From an uncultured Candidatus Neoarthromitus sp. (GTDB lineage Bacteria; Bacillota; Clostridia; Clostridiales; Clostridiaceae): DNA of 64,000 nucleotides. Of this stretch, positions 1 to 8,353 are shown one piece after another. The position numbers and the translations under genes are program-made. How positions within the stretch are numbered: the first letter of the stretch is position 1; each line of letters opens with the position of its first letter. The notes beneath the pieces are model-generated. The model was not told where the DNA came from, did not search any database, and worked only from the letters and a program-made list of their open reading frames with translations. The DNA is taken from NCBI GenBank assembly GCA_937890765.1, contig CALADQ010000003.1, positions 1-64,000 on the forward strand, given 5' to 3'.

Positions 1-50
1 ACTATCAAAATATATAAATATAGTCAATACTATTCTTTAAATTTATTTAT

Positions 51-102
51 AAAAAATTGCCCAAAAAGCTTAGGTTCCTTTTAAAAAGCTAATTTGGACA
101 AT
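51..102 (-). terminator. Intrinsic terminator of the 427/903 aa gene pair
   Basis: Long imperfect hairpin read on the minus strand just past the 903 aa gene (stem TTG.CCAAA..AGCTT with AAGCT.TTTGG.CAA) ending in a run of six T. It closes the two-gene unit that begins at 4113. Confidence 0.75.
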
Positions 103-117
103 TATAATTTTTAAAAA

Positions 118-2829
118 TCAAAATGAATTTTCTAGAATTTTAATATAGATATTAAATTTTTCAGCATCTTTAAGTGTGTTCAATAGAACTTCTGGATAAT
201 TTGAAATTAATTTTATAAATACTTTTGCTACAAATATATTTTTATTGCATTTGTTATATATATCCTTCAAAACCAATAAGTTAGTTCCATTTATATAAGA
301 ATGTAATAAAGATATTGTTTCATTATAAAATTTATTTTCATTATTAATTATTTCGTTTATCAAATCTAAGTTTTCAGAGATGAATAAATTATCATAGTAT
401 TCTTCAGCTTGAGGACTTTTCATTACTTTATTTATTCTCTTTAATACATTTACGTAATCACTTTTCAAATTTTTATTAATCTTATTTTCCATTTCGTTGT
501 TAAATTCTATTTCTTTAAATTCTAAACCATTTCCAAAATTTAAAAATCTGTTTTCTAGTGTTACGTAAATATCTTCTAAGATTTCAAATTGGGTGAATGA
601 TATAAATGATTTAGTGTAAATTTCAAAACAGTTAATGAAGAGTTTGTAAAAGTACTCATCGTAAATTATTCCATTGCTATAATCATTTTTAATCAATTCA
701 ATTGAAGTTTTTAATTTAATGGTGTTTAAATTTATATCAACTTCATTTGTATCAGAAAAAACTAAAATGTAAACATAATAGGACAAGTTGGATTTTCCAC
801 TAAAGCTATTTATTTTATTTAAAACCAATTCGCGTAAATTTATTTTTTCTTCACTAGAAAATTTTTTATTAAAACATAAATTCATCAATTCGTATTTTAA
901 ATTAAAAACAAAAGATTCGTGTGTATTTAAAAATGATTCTTCTATTTTAAATTTTTCACACAACTTTAAAAAAATATCTCCCCACGTAACTCTAAGAAAT
1001 ATTTTTTTGTAATCATCATTATAATAATTTTTTTCTAATGCCAATGAAAATAAAATTCCCAACATCAATCCTTCTTCATGAGGAGATTTATATATTAAGA
1101 AATCGCATTCATTTTTCAAAACCAATTCTTGAATGTTTAGATTTGAAATAAAATTTAAAACTTCAAATTTATAAATATCAAAATAAACACAACTTATTAA
1201 ACATTTGTAATAACTATTTCTATTTTCATAATTAGGATTTTCAAAATAAATTTTCAAAGAATCCAACATCATTTTCTTTTCAATTAATATTTCATCGTTA
1301 TCTTCTTGGAGCAAAATATGTTTAGCAAAAAAATATTCTCTATCCATTCTGTTATATAGAACTTTGTTTTCTGAATCAAACAAATGATTATAAAAGGATT
1401 TACCTTCGAAAAAATAAGACGGCTTACAATTAAATTTTTCCAATAAATTATTTAACAAAGTGTACATGGTTAAATTCACTAACTTAGTTCTCTTTCTTAG
1501 CAAATTTAAAACGACGTTCATTCCTTGAACGCTAGTTGTGCAAGCTATAACGTCATTTGTTATCCAAGTTATATAATTAAATAAATTTTCATCTCCATAA
1601 TCAAAATCTTCAATTATATTCTTGCTGAAAGTTTTAACAAATTTTATTAAAAATTCTTTCTTACACTCTCCGACTTCCTCAATTAATATTAATTTCAAAA
1701 TATGCAAAGCTATTTGCTTATTAAATCCAAAATTTCTACACCTATCTATGTATAACGCCAAGTAATCTGCATCAATTAAAAAACAGAAAGTTAATATGTT
1801 AATAACATCATTTTCATAATTTGAATTTACGATTTCATTTATTTTATAATTTTTCATAACTGGAGAAACCAAATACTTAACAACATCAGTTATTTTCTTT
1901 ATGCCTTCATATTTCAAATAGTCAAACATTAAATCTCCATAGGACATCAAAATAATTTTACAATCCCCATCGTTTATTGGAAAATTTGTTAAATGTTTTA
2001 AGAGCATATAAACAACTTCTTTATTATCGTAAAAATTTTTATTTTCCTCATCTATCCTATCAATGAACAAAAGATTATACTCTTTAAAATATCGCGTAAA
2101 CAATTTTAAAGTTGCCAACACCAAATTTTTATCTTTATTCCAAAAACTAAAATCATAGGATTTAGTTAAATTAACCATAATTTTATTTATCTTAAATGTA
2201 ACAAACATTAAAATAGGTATTGATTCAATAGAATCATCATTGGCATCTATATATTCTTGAGAATATATAATAAATTCTTTAACATATTTGTTTAAATATT
2301 TAAATTCCACAAAATCTCTAAGAAAATTTATCATAAAGTAAAAGTCATAAGCAATTAAACTATTTTCCTTAAGTATTCCCATTATGAATTCCATAAATTT
2401 TTCTTGAGAAAGAGAAATATATATCCCCAAAAAAGGAATGTAGAAACTTTCGTAATCAAATATATTTTCATTGTAAATGTCTATAAAATCATCGAATAAC
2501 AAAGAAAGAGCTTTAATACATATATCTGTGTTATTTAAAGATTCCACATCTATGTTTTCAGTTACAAATCTATTTAATTTCTGCTTATACAAAATATCTT
2601 TTTCAATAAGATTGTTTACATTTTTTATAAGATGATCTAACTCAAATACGCAAAAATTTGAATCTTCAAAAAAATTAATTAATTCCTCAGAAGAAATTTT
2701 TCCATTCAAAAACATAACTATATTATCGTAATAAGTTAGATAACTATCGCCTTCATATTCGTTTCCGAATTCATCAACAAGTATTTTAACAAATGTAGAA
2801 ATTTCATTTGAATATCCGATATAAGCCAT
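118..2829 (-). CDS. Hypothetical large alpha-helical protein (903 aa)
   Basis: I do not recognise this protein. It has no signal peptide, no transmembrane run and no P-loop. It reads as a long soluble protein rich in Asn, Ile, Phe, Lys and Leu, with short repeated amphipathic helices that could form a HEAT- or TPR-like solenoid (inference). The ATG directly follows the stop codon of the upstream 427 aa gene, and the Shine-Dalgarno AAAGGAG lies inside that gene's last codons, so the two are almost certainly translationally coupled and may act together. A terminator follows at once. The base composition matches its neighbours, so there is no sign of recent transfer. Confidence 0.8.
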   Translation of the reverse strand: MAYIGYSNEISTFVKILVDEFGNEYEGDSYLTYYDNIVMFLNGKISSEELINFFEDSNFCVFELDHLIKNVNNLIEKDILYKQKLNRFVTENIDVESLNNTDICIKALSLLFDDFIDIYNENIFDYESFYIPFLGIYISLSQEKFMEFIMGILKENSLIAYDFYFMINFLRDFVEFKYLNKYVKEFIIYSQEYIDANDDSIESIPILMFVTFKINKIMVNLTKSYDFSFWNKDKNLVLATLKLFTRYFKEYNLLFIDRIDEENKNFYDNKEVVYMLLKHLTNFPINDGDCKIILMSYGDLMFDYLKYEGIKKITDVVKYLVSPVMKNYKINEIVNSNYENDVINILTFCFLIDADYLALYIDRCRNFGFNKQIALHILKLILIEEVGECKKEFLIKFVKTFSKNIIEDFDYGDENLFNYITWITNDVIACTTSVQGMNVVLNLLRKRTKLVNLTMYTLLNNLLEKFNCKPSYFFEGKSFYNHLFDSENKVLYNRMDREYFFAKHILLQEDNDEILIEKKMMLDSLKIYFENPNYENRNSYYKCLISCVYFDIYKFEVLNFISNLNIQELVLKNECDFLIYKSPHEEGLMLGILFSLALEKNYYNDDYKKIFLRVTWGDIFLKLCEKFKIEESFLNTHESFVFNLKYELMNLCFNKKFSSEEKINLRELVLNKINSFSGKSNLSYYVYILVFSDTNEVDINLNTIKLKTSIELIKNDYSNGIIYDEYFYKLFINCFEIYTKSFISFTQFEILEDIYVTLENRFLNFGNGLEFKEIEFNNEMENKINKNLKSDYVNVLKRINKVMKSPQAEEYYDNLFISENLDLINEIINNENKFYNETISLLHSYINGTNLLVLKDIYNKCNKNIFVAKVFIKLISNYPEVLLNTLKDAEKFNIYIKILENSF

Positions 2830-4113
2830 TTAAACGCTCCTTTCTAAAACTTTTTCAACAATAAAATTAATGTAATCACTATTTTCGTTGTAGAAATTTT
2901 CATAATTCATTATGAATTTCAAAATTCTAATTCCGACAATTTCATATGAAAGAGATGAGTAAAAAACAGTTAGCAACCTTAAAACAAATTTTCTGAAACA
3001 TTTGTTATTCACAACATCGGTTATATAAATTTCATCTTCAAACTGATTTATCAAATCCCAAAAGTATTTATATTTTCTGAAATATCTGAGAAAAATTTCA
3101 CAAAATGAAGTTGAATAAAATTGATTTTTAAAATTTGAAATTATTTCATTTGAAATATTCAAATCCAAATCATTTAAAATTCCTATTTTAAATTTATTAT
3201 GGCTTAAAATATTTTCGTTTAAATCATTTTTTATTCCTTCTAAAACATAAACCTTTAATTGTTCTTTTGTATAATCTAAATTCGGAAATAATTTTAAAAC
3301 AAAATAAAGTTTTCTATAATCTAATTTTTGAAAATTAGTAAATTTATTTTCAAAATTATTTTGAATTTTGTCTAAAAACCTTGCGAATTTTTGCAATATA
3401 TCTTTATTTTCACATAACAAAATCGCATTTCCAAAATAATTCATACATTTTTTCAAATTATAAGCGTATTCAATCACCAATTTAAAATCATCGATTTCAA
3501 AATCAAAATCCACAACATCCAAACAATAAAATCTAATCAAAATATTTTTGTAACTAAAATTTTTCTCACGATTAATCCAACTTATTTCATTCAAAAAATC
3601 AAATTTTATAGAATTATTTTTTATTACGAAACTTGTTACTTCAAGATGGTCATTAATTTTAAAAATATTTTCGCAAAACTTACTTACTCCCAACCTATCA
3701 AAATTATTTAACATAATAAGTGAAAGATTCAAACTATTTACGCTCATTCCATTTCTAAAAAGCTCCATAAATAACAAAAACATTTTTCTAAAATTATCTT
3801 TAGTAATTGGGATTTCTTGAACTTTTTCAAATGTTTTATAAAAAACAAATTCACACGAATCACATAAATTTATAAGGGAAACCGAATCGAAACTTTCAAT
3901 TGATAATATTATTTTCTCCAAAAATTCATCGCTTTCGATTTTAAAATCCGTAAAATATTTTAATAAAGAAAGTTTATCCGAAAAAACATTTTTAGAATTA
4001 AATTTATAATTTTTAAATTCTGGTATTTTAAAATAATCAACGCTTTCTACAATGTTTTTTATATTTTCATTTAGCTTTCTATTTAATCCACTTCTTATGT
4101 AAATATTTTTCAT
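2830..4113 (-). CDS. Hypothetical alpha-helical protein (427 aa), coupled to the 903 aa gene
   Basis: Not recognised. The start ATG has a good Shine-Dalgarno (AGGAG, 6-7 nt upstream). The protein is predicted soluble and mostly helical, with Phe-, Asn- and Lys-rich composition like its 903 aa partner, and no visible nucleotide-binding or catalytic motif. Its TAA stop abuts the ATG of the downstream gene, the typical arrangement of subunits made in fixed ratio. The similar composition of the pair may mean they are distant paralogues, but I see no clear shared motif. It is divergent from the 105 aa gene at 4352. Confidence 0.8.
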   Translation of the reverse strand: MKNIYIRSGLNRKLNENIKNIVESVDYFKIPEFKNYKFNSKNVFSDKLSLLKYFTDFKIESDEFLEKIILSIESFDSVSLINLCDSCEFVFYKTFEKVQEIPITKDNFRKMFLLFMELFRNGMSVNSLNLSLIMLNNFDRLGVSKFCENIFKINDHLEVTSFVIKNNSIKFDFLNEISWINREKNFSYKNILIRFYCLDVVDFDFEIDDFKLVIEYAYNLKKCMNYFGNAILLCENKDILQKFARFLDKIQNNFENKFTNFQKLDYRKLYFVLKLFPNLDYTKEQLKVYVLEGIKNDLNENILSHNKFKIGILNDLDLNISNEIISNFKNQFYSTSFCEIFLRYFRKYKYFWDLINQFEDEIYITDVVNNKCFRKFVLRLLTVFYSSLSYEIVGIRILKFIMNYENFYNENSDYINFIVEKVLERSV

Positions 4114-4261
4114 TAAAAATTCTCCTAGAAATTAAACTTACAAAACTTTAGTTTATTATATCAAAATTAAATCCTCATAACTAATTAGTTTTACATAAAT
4201 TTTCTAAAAATTGTATTTATTTCCCATATTTTTATTAAAAAGTTAAATTAATTTAAATTAC

Positions 4262-4290
4262 TGTACAACTAGCTAACTTAAATGTATAAT
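4262..4290 (+). promoter_or_regulatory. Predicted sigma-A promoter of the 105 aa gene
   Basis: TGTACA, 17 nt, then TATAAT with a TG directly before the -10. It lies about 60 nt upstream of the start at 4352. Confidence 0.5.
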
Positions 4291-4313
4291 TTACTTAACG
4301 TTTATTACATTTT

Positions 4314-4325
4314 GAATGTACATTC
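4314..4325. promoter_or_regulatory. 12-bp perfect palindrome, candidate operator
   Basis: GAATGTACATTC is perfectly self-complementary. It sits downstream of the predicted -10 (4285-4290) and upstream of the Shine-Dalgarno of the 105 aa gene, where a repressor would block transcription. The binding protein is unknown. Confidence 0.4.
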
Positions 4326-4351
4326 ACAATTTAATATAAAAAGAGGGTATT

Positions 4352-4669
4352 ATGATTAAAGGTAAAGTTATTTCATCTCTTGAATTGCTTAAAGTTTCTA
4401 AACCTAGAGTAAAATTGATGATAAAAAACTTAATAGACGATCTTATTCGTTTGTGCAACGAAAATTATTCACAAAATTTAAGTGATTTCAGAAATTTATG
4501 TTTAAAGTTAAAGTCAAATGGTGTTAATGATATTTCGGATTTCATTTCAAAAAATGTGGTTGACTACGACGTTAAAATAAACGACCTATCAAAGACATCA
4601 TCCATAGAATTTATTTTCGGAAGAAATTTTCCTATCAGCAAATTACAAATCAACGATTTATCATTCTAA
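4352..4669 (+). CDS. Hypothetical protein (105 aa)
   Basis: A short soluble basic protein of no family I recognise. The N-terminal 60 residues look like two or three amphipathic helices (KVSKPRVKLMIKNLIDDLIRL); the C-terminus is more mixed. The ATG is preceded by AGAGGG at suitable spacing and by a convincing promoter with a palindrome, so it is probably a separately regulated monocistronic gene. It is followed by a bidirectional terminator shared with manA. Confidence 0.7.
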   Translation: MIKGKVISSLELLKVSKPRVKLMIKNLIDDLIRLCNENYSQNLSDFRNLCLKLKSNGVNDISDFISKNVVDYDVKINDLSKTSSIEFIFGRNFPISKLQINDLSF

Positions 4670-4670
4670 A

Positions 4671-4697
4671 AAAATCACCTTTTAAAAAGGTGATTTT
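4671..4697. terminator. Bidirectional terminator between the 105 aa gene and manA
   Basis: AAAATCACCTT and AAGGTGATTTT arms with a small AT loop, flanked by A/T runs on both sides. It serves the two converging genes. Confidence 0.8.
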
Positions 4698-5509
4698 CAA
4701 TTTATGCTTAGCATTTCTAAATTTCCTTCAATTGAATATTTAGTTCCATTCATTATGTAAATACTATCTCCCTTTTCAATATTTAAACTTTCAATTCCTC
4801 CTTCTTCACAAACTGTTCCTTCTCCACTTAAAAAATAATAAATATTGTAATCGCTATTGCATTCAAAATTATTTTTTCCATTTACAAAAATTTTTTCAAC
4901 TGTAAAATACTCGGTATTTAATATTTTAAAATTTTTTATAACTCCCTCACCATTACCTCCACCAAAATTAATTACATCTAAAGATTTTTCGATGTGAACT
5001 TCCCTATCTCTTCCCCAATCGTAAATTCTATAAGTTACATCACTACATTGTTGAACTTCCAAAAGTTTTATTCCTCCTTCAATTGCATGAACAGTTCCTG
5101 CAGGTATATAAATCATATCACCTACATTAACCTTAACTCTCTTCAAAACACTTTCTAAATTCTTATCTTCAATTAATCCTTTCAATTTATCTCTATTTAA
5201 TCCACTGTCTATTCCACAAATTAAAGTTGCATCATCTTTCGCTTCTAAAATAAACCAACATTCAGTTTTTCCATTATCATTTTCATATTCTTTTGCGTAA
5301 ATGTCCGAAGGATGTACTTGAACAGATAGAGAATCATCTGATTTAATTTCTTTAATTAAAATCGGAAGTTCTTTTCCTAAATACTCCAACAAATTTTTAT
5401 CTTCATCATGTATAAGAGAAATTCCATTTTTATGAGTGGAAGCTATCCATTTTTCATATCCCCAAACCTTATCCATAAAAACATGTTTTAATTTCAATAT
5501 TTTCTTCAC
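4697..5509 (-). CDS. manA: Mannose-6-phosphate isomerase, class I (short form, 270 aa)
   Basis: Interconverts mannose-6-phosphate and fructose-6-phosphate in the cytoplasm, linking mannose use and glycan precursors to glycolysis. Cupin-type class I signatures are visible: VWGYEKW near the N-terminus, the metal-binding VQVHPSD and KTECWF, the third ligand in PAGTVHAIEGG, and YRIYDWGR. The length agrees with the short Firmicute form. I chose the GTG at 5509 because GGAGG lies 8 nt upstream; the longer frame to 5584 would run through a leader hairpin. The gene is monocistronic, with a leader that contains a terminator-like hairpin. Confidence 0.9.
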   Translation of the reverse strand: MKKILKLKHVFMDKVWGYEKWIASTHKNGISLIHDEDKNLLEYLGKELPILIKEIKSDDSLSVQVHPSDIYAKEYENDNGKTECWFILEAKDDATLICGIDSGLNRDKLKGLIEDKNLESVLKRVKVNVGDMIYIPAGTVHAIEGGIKLLEVQQCSDVTYRIYDWGRDREVHIEKSLDVINFGGGNGEGVIKNFKILNTEYFTVEKIFVNGKNNFECNSDYNIYYFLSGEGTVCEEGGIESLNIEKGDSIYIMNGTKYSIEGNLEMLSIN

Positions 5510-5535
5510 AATAACAACCTCCAAAATGTATTTAA

Positions 5536-5570
5536 TAAAAACAAACGCCTTCCAAAACAGGAAAGGCGCA
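5536..5570 (-). promoter_or_regulatory. Terminator-like hairpin in the manA leader
   Basis: On the minus strand CGCCTTTCC and GGAAGGCG pair (one bulged T) and are followed by TTTGTTTTT. It lies only 26 nt upstream of the manA start, so it is either a transcription attenuator for manA or a second terminator for the upstream gene. Confidence 0.55.
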
Positions 5571-5640
5571 TTAAAAAAATACAATACAAATTCTTAATTC
5601 AAACTTAATATATATTTTAAATCCACAAATATAAAAATTA

Positions 5641-5682
5641 CCTCCTATTTATAAAATTGATTGTATCATATAAAATAGGAGG
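5641..5682 (-). terminator. 10-bp inverted repeat downstream of the small membrane protein gene
   Basis: CCTCCTATTT and AAATAGGAGG are perfect arms 22 nt apart, followed on the minus strand by TAATTTTTAT. It is probably the terminator of the 113 aa gene. The distal arm also contains a Shine-Dalgarno-like AGGAGG. Confidence 0.5.
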
Positions 5683-5712
5683 CTAACCAACAAAACAAAA
5701 ATTTTAAAATTT

Positions 5713-6054
5713 TTATCCCTCGACCTTTTTCATTTTTCCAAAAGCTACAAAACAGAAAATCATTTCGAGCAACACAAAAAGCGCATAAAAAAACATAAAC
5801 AAAATAGAAACTGCGTACATAATTCCAGCTACCAACGCTGCCCATCTCAATTTTAATACCCATCCTAGCCAATTAAATACAATCGCCAAAAGAACACATA
5901 CCATATGCGGTGTAACTACTAAAGAAGCAAGTCCAACACCAACTGCCTCAACTCCATCTGAAGTAGCCATTCCCCCTATAAAATAGGTAATTAAATAAAT
6001 AAGATACGCCGTACCAATTATAGCAGATGCTAACAAAAGTTTACTTCTTTTCAT
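5713..6054 (-). CDS. Small polytopic membrane protein (113 aa), unknown function
   Basis: Not assigned to a family. Hydrophobic segments at about residues 6-28, 36-55, 58-80 and 82-105 suggest four membrane helices with a short basic C-terminus (KMKKVEG). I chose the ATG at 6054 (MKRSKLLLA) because AAAGGAGAGG stands 6 nt upstream; the longer frame from 6078 would begin upstream of this site. It lies alone between the lipoprotein gene and manA. Confidence 0.7.
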   Translation of the reverse strand: MKRSKLLLASAIIGTAYLIYLITYFIGGMATSDGVEAVGVGLASLVVTPHMVCVLLAIVFNWLGWVLKLRWAALVAGIMYAVSILFMFFYALFVLLEMIFCFVAFGKMKKVEG

Positions 6055-6121
6055 TTTAAACCTCTCCTTTAATTTCACTAAACATACAAAAATCCATCAT
6101 TAAAAAAATTTTTTTAGAACA

Positions 6122-6152
6122 AAAGGCAAATAGTTAAACACGATTTGCCTTT
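6122..6152 (-). terminator. Terminator of the DUF5780 lipoprotein gene
   Basis: AAAGGCAAAT pairs with ATTTGCCTTT (10 bp), followed on the minus strand by TTTTGTT. Confidence 0.7.
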
Positions 6153-6188
6153 ATTTTAAAAATATAACTCGTAAACAAATTTTTAAAA

Positions 6189-6851
6189 CTAACTTTGTTC
6201 AATCTCAGAAAAATTATTGTTATCAATTTTCACTTCAAACTTCATATCATCCGAATATTTTTTACCCTCATAAGTTGTTTTAAAATTTTCATAATATGGA
6301 TTTTTCCAAACATTACCGTCAAAAGTTTCATAAGAAACTACAATAGCTTTAAATTTGGAAATATTACTATTTTCATCAAGTTCATATCCACCATTTTCAC
6401 CGTAACTAGCTCCATTAACTAAATTTATATCTTTATAGTTAACTTGCTTTACATAAGACCCGCCGCCAAAATCAAATTGATTCTGTATTTTAACAGGTAA
6501 ATTATTATTATCCCAAGCTACAAAAGCAACAACCGCATCTTTAATATCTTCTGTTGAATTACTTGTAATAATCGCCTGCAACATATCAGGAAAAAGTATT
6601 TTAGGCCCCTGAGATTGGACAAAATATTCCGTACTTGAAACGTATAAAGGCTGCTCTGCTAACAATTTTTCAAATTCATCTATTCCCATAGTTTGTACAA
6701 CTTTTTCGTTTACATTTTTATCACTTGTTGTACTACTGCTATTTGTTATATTATTACTATTACTATCATTTGATTTTGAAGAGGTACATCCAACAAAAAA
6801 TATAGTTCCTACTATCATTACTGCGAACGGTATTAAAAATTTTTTCCTCAT
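6189..6851 (-). CDS. DUF5780-containing lipoprotein (220 aa)
   Basis: A cell-surface lipoprotein of unknown function. The signal peptide ends in the lipobox VGCTSS with Cys22 as the lipidation site. A low-complexity Ser/Asn/Thr linker follows (about residues 24-48). The C-terminal 130 residues carry the pattern I associate with DUF5780: VAFVAWDNNNLPVKI, a Gly-rich turn with SYVK, GASYGENGGY and FKAIVVSYETFDGNVWKNPYY. Such domains occur on lipoproteins of clostridia and lachnospiraceae. The start is supported by AGGAGGGAAG. The gene is monocistronic. Confidence 0.85.
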   Translation of the reverse strand: MRKKFLIPFAVMIVGTIFFVGCTSSKSNDSNSNNITNSSSTTSDKNVNEKVVQTMGIDEFEKLLAEQPLYVSSTEYFVQSQGPKILFPDMLQAIITSNSTEDIKDAVVAFVAWDNNNLPVKIQNQFDFGGGSYVKQVNYKDINLVNGASYGENGGYELDENSNISKFKAIVVSYETFDGNVWKNPYYENFKTTYEGKKYSDDMKFEVKIDNNNFSEIEQS

Positions 6852-7003
6852 GACTTCCCTCCTAAAATATAATTTTAAAATTTTGCAAGAGTAGGATTCC
6901 CCTAATTAAAAAAATATATACAAACGCTCAATATCCACAATTATATATACTTAATATTTTAAAATCAATAGTTGTAATTGCTTTTCAATAAAAAAAAACA
7001 AAT

Positions 7004-7029
7004 CCGAACCTAAAAATTATTAGGCCCGG
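7004..7029 (-). terminator. Terminator downstream of tRNA-Leu
   Basis: CCGGGCCTAA and TTAGGTTCGG form a 10-bp stem with G-U pairs on the minus strand, followed by a T-rich run (6990-7000). Confidence 0.85.
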
Positions 7030-7036
7030 AATTATT

Positions 7037-7123
7037 TGGTGCAGGTAAAGGGACTTGAACCCATACGTGCATACGCACACTAGACCCTCAATCTAGCCTG
7101 TCTGCCAATTTCAGCATACCTGC
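7037..7123 (-). tRNA. tRNA-Leu (anticodon GAG)
   Basis: An 87-nt tRNA with encoded CCA. The acceptor GCAGGTA pairs with TACCTGC, the T-arm contains GGTTCAAGTCC, and there is a long variable arm of class II type. The anticodon stem CTAGA/TCTAG encloses the loop TTGAGGG, giving GAG at 7087-7089 for CUU/CUC leucine codons. A terminator follows immediately. Confidence 0.95.
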
Positions 7124-7156
7124 ATGGTACATATAGAATTATAATTCTCACTATAT

Positions 7157-7723
7157 CTATTTGTCAATTAATTTATTCTCACTATAAAGCTTCTTATAAA
7201 TGTTATAATTCATTTTAATTTTCTTTATATAAATTTCTGTTTCTTTGAATGGAATATAATTTAAATTTTCCCCGTCCTTTGAAAATTCAGAATTGTTAAG
7301 CCATCTATTTACATTTCCCCTTCCTGCATTGTAAGCCGACAAAATCAAAACATAATTTTCATGAAACTCTTTTCTCAAATTATCAAGATACCAACATCCC
7401 ATAAAAATATTCAGTTCTGGATCGTATAATTTATCAGGTGAAAATTCAACTAAGTTCATTTGCTCAGCTATCCATTCACCAGTTGATGGAGTTATTTGCA
7501 TTAAACCTTTTGCATCTTTGCTTGAAGTTGCTTTTTCATTAAAATTACTCTCTGCTTTAATAATAGACATCACCAAATATTTATCTAAGTTGTACATCGA
7601 AGAATATTTTTCGATATATTTATAATACTTAATAGGATACAACGACTTAAGAACTCCATAGGAGAAAACAAAACAAAATAAGACTCCAACAATTGTAACT
7701 ATAAATACTTTTAAACCTTTCAT
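7157..7723 (-). CDS. Soluble lytic murein transglycosylase, SLT domain (188 aa)
   Basis: Cleaves the MurNAc-GlcNAc bond of peptidoglycan with 1,6-anhydro product formation. One N-terminal membrane anchor or signal segment (residues 5-27) exports it. The goose-lysozyme-like SLT core follows: the catalytic Glu in IIKAESNFNEKA, the GLMQITPSTGEW motif, YDPELNIFMGCWYL, and LSAYNAGRGNVNRWL. The size matches the clostridial lytic transglycosylases that sit after polA and coaE, the order seen here (polA, coaE, this gene, with 18-nt gaps), so it is probably cotranscribed with them. Confidence 0.92.
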   Translation of the reverse strand: MKGLKVFIVTIVGVLFCFVFSYGVLKSLYPIKYYKYIEKYSSMYNLDKYLVMSIIKAESNFNEKATSSKDAKGLMQITPSTGEWIAEQMNLVEFSPDKLYDPELNIFMGCWYLDNLRKEFHENYVLILSAYNAGRGNVNRWLNNSEFSKDGENLNYIPFKETEIYIKKIKMNYNIYKKLYSENKLIDK

Positions 7724-7741
7724 AAGATTTCTCCTATTAAA

Positions 7742-8335
7742 TTACATTTTTTTAAATGAAGAACACAATTTATTAATTTGTTCTTTTAACTCTAATCTTC
7801 CTTTTGAATTATCGATTATGAAATCTGAAAAAATTTTTTTGGTGTTAAGATCCATTTGTGCATTTATTCTTTTCATTGCACTTTCTTTACAAATACCATC
7901 ACGCAAAATTAATCTTTTTAATTGAATTTCTTCACTCACAAAAATTAACACAACAAAATCCATTTTCTTATGCAAATTCTTTTCTATGAGAAGAGGCGCA
8001 TCTAAAATGCAAATTTTTTCTCCTCGCTTCTCATGTTTTAAAAATTCTTCATCTATCTTTTCAAAAATCTTCGGCATTATAAAATCTTCATACTTCTTCC
8101 TTGCGTCGTCATATGTGAAAATATATTCTCCAAAATCTTTTTTAAGTAACCTTCCAAACTTGAAAAATTTTTCCCCAAAAAATTTTTTTATGTAAAGAGT
8201 AATCTCTTCATCGTTATCCAAAATATTTTTTACAATTAAATCTGAATCTATAACCTTAAAACCATTTTCAACAAAAATTTTAACAGCTGTACTTTTTCCC
8301 GAAGCAATCCCTCCAGTTAATCCTATTTTTTTCAA
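7742..8335 (-). CDS. coaE: Dephospho-CoA kinase
   Basis: Phosphorylates the 3'-hydroxyl of dephospho-CoA, the last step of coenzyme A synthesis. The P-loop GLTGGIASGKST is at the N-terminus, followed by VIDSDLIVKNIL, and LDAPLLIE in the CoA-binding region. About 197 aa, the normal length. I prefer the TTG at 8335 (LKKIGLTGG) because GGGTGA lies 7 nt upstream; a TTG at 8350 would add five residues. Only about 18 nt separate it from polA, so it is in the polA operon. Confidence 0.95.
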   Translation of the reverse strand: MKKIGLTGGIASGKSTAVKIFVENGFKVIDSDLIVKNILDNDEEITLYIKKFFGEKFFKFGRLLKKDFGEYIFTYDDARKKYEDFIMPKIFEKIDEEFLKHEKRGEKICILDAPLLIEKNLHKKMDFVVLIFVSEEIQLKRLILRDGICKESAMKRINAQMDLNTKKIFSDFIIDNSKGRLELKEQINKLCSSFKKM

Positions 8336-8353
8336 AGCCCAATCACCCAATTT

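Noticed and set aside
5666..5872. Frame of 68 codons overlapping the small membrane protein gene on the same strand
   Set aside because: No ribosome site, and it would run through the downstream inverted repeat.
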